Origin: Syntrophomonadaceae bacterium
Lineage (GTDB): Bacteria > Bacillota > Dethiobacteria > DTU022
DNA: 7,820 nt
Assembly: GCA_007131435.1 (NCBI GenBank)
Contig: SLQM01000022.1
Span: 1-7,820, forward strand
Reading direction: 5' to 3'
Positions within the stretch are counted from its first letter, which is position 1. The number at the start of each line of letters is the position of its first letter. The notes under the pieces were generated by a model. That model made no database searches, had not been told where the DNA came from, and worked only from the letters and a program-made list of their open reading frames with translations. A program made the position numbers and the translations under genes. This document shows positions 7,300 through 7,820 of this stretch, in pieces.

Positions 7300-7328
7300 A
7301 TTATAAGCTTATTTTAAGTCTTTAGCAA
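7300..7328 (-). promoter_or_regulatory. Sigma-A-type promoter of the phoH operon
   Basis: On the minus strand, TTGCTA (7323-7328; 4 of 6 match to TTGACA) is separated by exactly 17 bp from a perfect TATAAT (7300-7305). It sits in the gap upstream of phoH. The expected transcription start is near 7293-7295, giving a short leader of about 40 nt that contains the phoH ribosome site. The -10 box overlaps an AAGCTT palindrome, which suggests control by a DNA-binding protein. Confidence 0.6.
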
Positions 7329-7361
7329 TAAACAAGAAAAAGTGATCTTAAAATAAGCTTA
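7304..7361. repeat. Paired inverted repeats flanking the phoH -35 box
   Basis: The 15-mer TAAGCTTATTTTAAG (7304-7318) recurs as its exact reverse complement CTTAAAATAAGCTTA (7347-7361). Each arm also holds its own palindrome: ATAAGCTTAT (7303-7312) and AATAAGCTTATT (7352-7363), with centres 50 bp apart, close to five helical turns. The first overlaps the -10 box; the second lies upstream of -35. This fits a main plus auxiliary operator. A 15-bp hairpin with a 28-nt loop ending the upstream gene is less likely, because the arms are AT-rich and the loop is large. Repeat is certain; function is inferred. Confidence 0.7.
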
Positions 7362-7391
7362 TTAATAAAATGTTTTTGACCATTCAGCAGA

Positions 7392-7820
7392 TCAACGCTT
7401 ACGCTTCAGGGTTGGCGGAGGCTCTAATATTTCATGAAATACAAAGGCCGCCAGCAGAGGATCCTTTTTAGTTAAAACCTGCTGCAGGTTGGAAGTGAAG
7501 CGATCGGCTTTTTTATCATCAACCTTTAACGGAGTAGGGGTTTTTAAAGTAGACCCAGGAGGAGGGAAGGCCTCTTTTTTCGCCTGAACGTTTTCCCTGT
7601 AACTCGTATCATACGATTTAACTTCCAGTTCCGGCTCAGCCTGGCGAAAAGGATCTTCCTGTAAAGACCGGTAGGATTTCTCTTTCTGAATGTTGTCCTG
7701 CAGAAACTGCTCTGCGGTAACCAAAACCCTTTGCTTTGCAGGAGTTTTGCCGCCCCTTATAGCCCTGAGCACCATATTGAAAATATTAAATATAACAATT
7801 ATTATTATTAAGGTAATAAA
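7392..7820 (-). CDS. Unknown membrane-anchored protein, C-terminal part
   Basis: I do not recognise this protein. The reading frame is open through the right edge of the window, so the true start lies outside. The first visible residues, ITLIIIIVIFNIF, form a hydrophobic stretch like a membrane anchor. An ATG at 7775 lies after this stretch and has no ribosome site, so it is probably internal. The rest is hydrophilic and low in complexity: a basic segment (RAIRGGKTPAKQR), a Lys/Glu/Pro-rich middle (AFPPPGSTLKTPTP), and a C-terminal DPLLAAFVFHEILEPP followed by a basic tail ending in RKR. That hydrophobic C-terminal helix followed by PP looks like the most conserved part. It lies just upstream of phoH, where many Firmicutes carry the sporulation genes yqfC/yqfD, but I see no similarity to either. 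A coding role is likely from frame length and the membrane helix; function is unknown. Confidence 0.6.
   Translation of the reverse strand, partial: FITLIIIIVIFNIFNMVLRAIRGGKTPAKQRVLVTAEQFLQDNIQKEKSYRSLQEDPFRQAEPELEVKSYDTSYRENVQAKKEAFPPPGSTLKTPTPLKVDDKKADRFTSNLQQVLTKKDPLLAAFVFHEILEPPPTLKRKR

Overview
The window is a conserved Clostridia-type (Firmicutes) chromosomal block, and every gene I can support lies on the minus strand. In transcription order, from high to low coordinates, it reads: unknown membrane-anchored protein (5' end outside the window), phoH, pgpH/yqfF, ybeY, dgkA, cdd, era, recO, and the first half of a trimethylamine-methyltransferase (MttB) family gene that runs off the left edge. 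The order phoH-yqfF-ybeY-dgkA-cdd-era-recO is the classic Bacillus/Clostridium arrangement. Together with the gram-positive PgpH and DgkA types, good AGGAGG-like ribosome sites, several GTG/TTG starts and an MttB-family gene, it suggests an anaerobic member of the Clostridia, perhaps an acetogenic or syntrophic lineage. Genus cannot be read from the sequence.

Right edge (7255-7820): the C-terminal 142 residues of an unrecognised protein with a hydrophobic N-terminal segment, then about 140 bp between genes. That gap holds a good sigma-A-type promoter for the phoH operon and two AAGCTT-centred palindromes about 50 bp apart, one of them overlapping the -10 box. Central block (1552-7254): phoH, pgpH, ybeY, dgkA, cdd and era are tightly packed. 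phoH/pgpH and pgpH/ybeY overlap, and the other gaps are 17-46 nt, so this is probably one operon continuing into recO. Left edge (1-809): recO ends, then a 94-bp gap with a possible -10 box and a strong ribosome site leads into the mttB-like gene, which looks like a separate unit.

The operon combines RNA and ribosome maintenance (PhoH ATPase/RNase partner, YbeY 16S rRNA processing, Era 30S assembly), cyclic-di-AMP turnover (PgpH), lipid-carrier recycling (DgkA), pyrimidine salvage (Cdd) and recombinational repair (RecO). The most unusual item is cdd: the cytidine deaminase carries a complete C-terminal TsaA/TrmO-like (tRNA m6t6A37 methyltransferase family) domain in the same reading frame. 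I see no CRISPR array, insertion sequence, tRNA or rRNA gene, and no convincing sign of an entirely new multi-gene system.
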